Made by a program: the position numbers and the translations under genes. From a bacterium (lineage in GTDB: Bacteria; Bacteroidota; Bacteroidia; Flavobacteriales_D; Crocinitomicaceae): a DNA stretch of 64,000 bases. Under the pieces are notes generated by a model that searched no databases, had not been told where the DNA came from, and saw nothing but the letters and a program-made list of their open reading frames with translations. Shown here in pieces: positions 62,501-64,000 of this stretch. The stretch's first letter is position 1; the number at the start of each line of letters is the position of its first letter. Location of the stretch: assembly GCA_024742305.1 (NCBI GenBank), contig JANSYQ010000007.1, positions 1 through 64,000 of the forward strand, written 5' to 3'.

Positions 62501-64000
62501 TTGGAACTACAACTTACACAGTGACAGGAACGGATGCAAACGGCTGTGTGAACACGGATCAGGTGGACGTAACTGTCAACCCGCTTCCAACAGTAGAAGC
62601 TGGACCAAATCAAACGGTTTGTGAAGGCGTACAAGTGACCTTGAGTGGATCAGGAGCTCAAACCTATGCATGGGACAACGGAATCACGAATGGCGTAGCC
62701 TTTACGCCGGCAGTTGGAACGACAACGTATACAGTAACAGGAACAGATGGAAACGGATGTGTTAATAACGACCAAGTGGATGTAACCGTAAATCCTCTTC
62801 CAATAGTGGACGCTGGACCGAACCAAACCGTTTGTGACGGTGAACAAGTGACCTTAAACGGCTCAGGAGCATCATCCTACGCATGGGATAACGGAATTAC
62901 AGATGGCGCAGCATTTACTCCATCTTTAGGAACTACAACGTATACCGTAACAGGAACGGATGCCAATGGATGTGTAAACACCGATCAAGTGGATGTAAAC
63001 GTGAACCCACTGCCAGTTGTGAGTGCTGGACCAAATCAAGAAGTTTGTGAAGGTGAGCAAGTAACGCTGAACGGTTCGGGAGCATTAACATACGTTTGGG
63101 ATAACGGGGTGATCAACGGAGTGGCATTCACTCCTTCAGTTGGAACCACAACGTATACAGTTACCGGTACAGATGCCAATGCTTGTTCTAACAACGATCA
63201 AGTAGACGTACTCGTGAACCCTCTTCCAATTGTAGCCGCAGGAGAAGATTTCTACTCATGTGACGGAGAGGAAATTACACTAAATGCAGTAGGTTCGCCG
63301 AACCTTGTATGGGGAGGCGGAATTATTGATGGGGTGCCGTTCGTACCGACTGGAACACAAGCGTACGTTGTATACGATACTTTGGCAACTGGATGTACGG
63401 CTAATGATACAATTGTCGTATACATCAATCCTAATCCAGTTGTTACTGCACCGGATGCAGAAATCTGCCCGGGTGATGGAGTGACACTGAACGGAGCAGG
63501 GGCATTAACATACGTTTGGGATAACGGAGTGACAGACGGAGTAGAATTCTATCCAACAAGCACAACGGAATACATTGTGGAAGGAACTGACGGGAATGGA
63601 TGTTCAGATGTGGATACGTCATTAGTTAGAGTGATGGAAAGTCCAAATGCTTCCTTCCAAATTTTGGATATGTCTCTTACCACGTTAGATCCAACTACAG
63701 GTTTTGCGAATCAAAGTGTTGGAGCCGTATCTTACGAATGGAATTTCGGAGATGGATCGAACATCAGCACAGAGTTTGAACCAACGCACACGTTCCCAAC
63801 AGATGAGCCAGGTGAGTATGAAATTGTCCTTACAGCATACTCTGCTGAAGGATGTCCTGATCAGGCAGTGAAATACATACACGTCTTCAGTGATTACACG
63901 GTCTACGTACCTAATGCATTTACACCAGACGGAAACGGAGCAAATGAGATCTTCAAGCCAGTAATGGACGGATTCGATCCGAACGATTACGAGTTATTGA
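59527..64000 (+). CDS. giant SprB-like secreted protein with Ig-like repeats (3' end cut by window)
   Basis: An open frame of at least 1491 codons that runs off the right edge. It starts MQRILNLHRLTT with a signal peptide ending FFSYQSVAQ. Residues up to about 310 are unique and Cys-rich (GNCCGTTNPDNC), with an SprB-like repeat (CFGETTTLTANVSGGTGPYN). Fifteen Ig-like repeats of 71 residues follow, each with VxAGPDQxVCEG, TYVWDNGxTDG and YTVTGTDANGC. Next is a PKD-like domain (SYEWNFGDGS) and the start of a gliding-motility-type C-terminus (VPNAFTPDGNGANEIFKPV), the T9SS type B signal. It is probably a surface adhesin or filament exported by T9SS. Confidence 0.92.
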   Translation, partial: MQRILNLHRLTTLLFLTGMFFSYQSVAQYCDPTVPTFNVDLSASPNVNWTSPLVARNGNCCGTTNPDNCLEFVITLHPNAIAVNFQITGGAVPPGALFYQIDCGPVTPVGQPICLDGPGPHTLTFCKPGNNTNAFTITSYSEPIIGPDITLNAACQGFIYGNYYDETTISWTSIAPGATGDYDNLLSCTLGCDTTYVTAPNSGAPAFVDYQVCGMDVGGCNPNPICDTIRVTFVPPVTVTISDGGPICFGETTTLTANVSGGTGPYNILWSTGETTNSITAGAGAYTVDVTDASGCLVATDNFNVTAFPLPNVDAGPDQVICEGPQVTLSATGAVTYVWDNGITDGVAFTPSLGTTTYTVTGTDANGCQNTDQVDVTVNPLPVVNAGADQVVCEGTAVTLSGSGAATYVWDNGVTDGAAFTPGVGTITYTVTGTDANGCVDTDQVDVTVNPLPVVSAGPDQTVCEGTQVTLNGSGAVTYAWDNGITDGTAFTPTIGTTTFTVTGTDANGCQNTDQVDVTVNPLPIVDAGPDQTVCDGAQVTLTASGASTYVWDNGITNGVAFTPSVGSTTFTVTGTDANGCVNTDQVVVLVNPLPNVSAGNDVTVCEGAQVTLNATGATTYVWDNGVPNGGNFVPPLGTSTYTVTGTDANGCVNTDQVDITVNPLPIVDAGPDQIVCAGTAVTLSGSGASTYNWSNGVIDGVPFTPAIGSIDYTVTGTDANGCSNSDMVNVTVNPLPNVNAGPDQTVCEGAQVTLNGSGAQSYVWDNGITDGVAFTPAVGSTTFTVTGTDDNGCVNTDQVVVLVNPLPNVSAGNDITVCEGAQVTLNGSGASTYVWDNGVTNGTPFVPPVGTTTYTVTGTDANGCVNTDQVDVNVNPLPTVDAGPDQTVCTGTSVTLSGSGASTYNWSNGVIDGVAFTPAIGAIDYTVTGTDANGCSSTDIVNVTVNPLPNVNAGPDQTVCDGAQVTLSGSGAQTYVWDNGITDGVAFTPAVGTTTYTVTGTDANGCVNTDQVDVTVNPLPTVEAGPNQTVCEGVQVTLSGSGAQTYAWDNGITNGVAFTPAVGTTTYTVTGTDGNGCVNNDQVDVTVNPLPIVDAGPNQTVCDGEQVTLNGSGASSYAWDNGITDGAAFTPSLGTTTYTVTGTDANGCVNTDQVDVNVNPLPVVSAGPNQEVCEGEQVTLNGSGALTYVWDNGVINGVAFTPSVGTTTYTVTGTDANACSNNDQVDVLVNPLPIVAAGEDFYSCDGEEITLNAVGSPNLVWGGGIIDGVPFVPTGTQAYVVYDTLATGCTANDTIVVYINPNPVVTAPDAEICPGDGVTLNGAGALTYVWDNGVTDGVEFYPTSTTEYIVEGTDGNGCSDVDTSLVRVMESPNASFQILDMSLTTLDPTTGFANQSVGAVSYEWNFGDGSNISTEFEPTHTFPTDEPGEYEIVLTAYSAEGCPDQAVKYIHVFSDYTVYVPNAFTPDGNGANEIFKPVMDGFDPNDYELL
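60463..63441 (+). repeat. fifteen-unit 213-bp Ig-like repeat array (in-frame)
   Basis: Units begin at 60463, 60676, 60889, 61102, 61315, 61528, 61741, 61954, 62167, 62380, 62593, 62806, 63019 and 63232 at exactly 213-base spacing, with a divergent fifteenth unit from about 63442. Each encodes 71 residues. Units 4-6 and 7-9 form a higher-order duplication. Confidence 0.93.

Noticed and set aside
59599-62847. Several minus-strand ORFs of 60-130 codons in the repeat region
   Set aside because: They recur with the 213-bp period and are antisense shadows of the plus-strand Ig-like repeat frame, which has a signal peptide and clear domains. Their sequences are Cys/Ser/Arg-rich and repeat-derived.
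60463-63441. CRISPR-like array of regularly spaced repeats
   Set aside because: The 213-bp units are contiguous coding repeats in frame, with no unique spacers and no cas genes.

Overview
The window looks like chromosomal DNA of a Bacteroidota bacterium, most likely order Flavobacteriales (family not resolvable by eye). Grounds: moderate to low GC; several secreted proteins ending in type IX secretion (T9SS) sorting domains (YPNP-type C-termini and a gliding-motility-type C-terminus); AsmA, DUF349, DUF1573 and MoxR/vWA proteins of Bacteroidota style; alpha2-type glycyl-tRNA synthetase; few Shine-Dalgarno sites; and several copies of the Bacteroidota -7 promoter element TAnnTTTG. No rRNA, tRNA, CRISPR array, transposase or prophage was seen.

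Layout. 1-3.7 kb: an octamer tandem array, then a minus-strand run of two small sister membrane proteins overlapping a sensor histidine kinase, and a glycosyltransferase. 3.7-7.4 kb: small membrane proteins, a rhodanese, a fatty acid hydroxylase-family protein, an OmpA-like protein. 7.5-13.9 kb: housekeeping block (glyS with a coupled zinc-finger membrane protein, a DHFR-like reductase flanked by a 58-bp repeat pair, an MBL/rhodanese sulfur enzyme, engB, a metal-binding lipoprotein, an alpha/beta hydrolase). 14-25.3 kb: DUF1573-vWA protein, LD-carboxypeptidase, DUF349 protein, PfkB kinase, AsmA, AraC regulator. 25.4-45.5 kb: mostly exported enzymes and T9SS cargo (SGNH-like protein, BNR-repeat protein, isoaspartyl peptidase, ASPIC/UnbV protein coupled to a vanadium-haloperoxidase-like protein, DJ-1-like lipoprotein, CocE hydrolase) plus dus, a PLP decarboxylase and a lone paaZ-like fusion. 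45.6-51.4 kb: two AT-rich membrane genes, a vWA/MoxR pair with a coupled lipoprotein, and a GNAT-like protein. 51.4-52.1 kb: palindromic REP-like repeats around a GIY-YIG gene. 52.2-56.9 kb: a 1586-residue protein made of two UvrA-like units. 57.3-59.1 kb: M23 peptidase and a vWA lipoprotein. 59.5 kb to the end: a giant secreted protein, cut by the window edge, with fifteen 71-residue Ig-like repeats, a PKD-like domain and the start of a T9SS type B C-terminus.

Most distinctive points. (1) The tandem UvrA-like protein lacks the UvrB-binding domain in both halves, and its first half has lost exactly one of its two composite ATPase sites. (2) The GIY-YIG gene sits inside a cluster of REP-like palindromes. 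(3) The giant adhesin-like gene shows a 3-repeat (639 bp) higher-order duplication. (4) Four genes have the -7 box exactly 4 bases before the start codon, suggesting leaderless transcripts.
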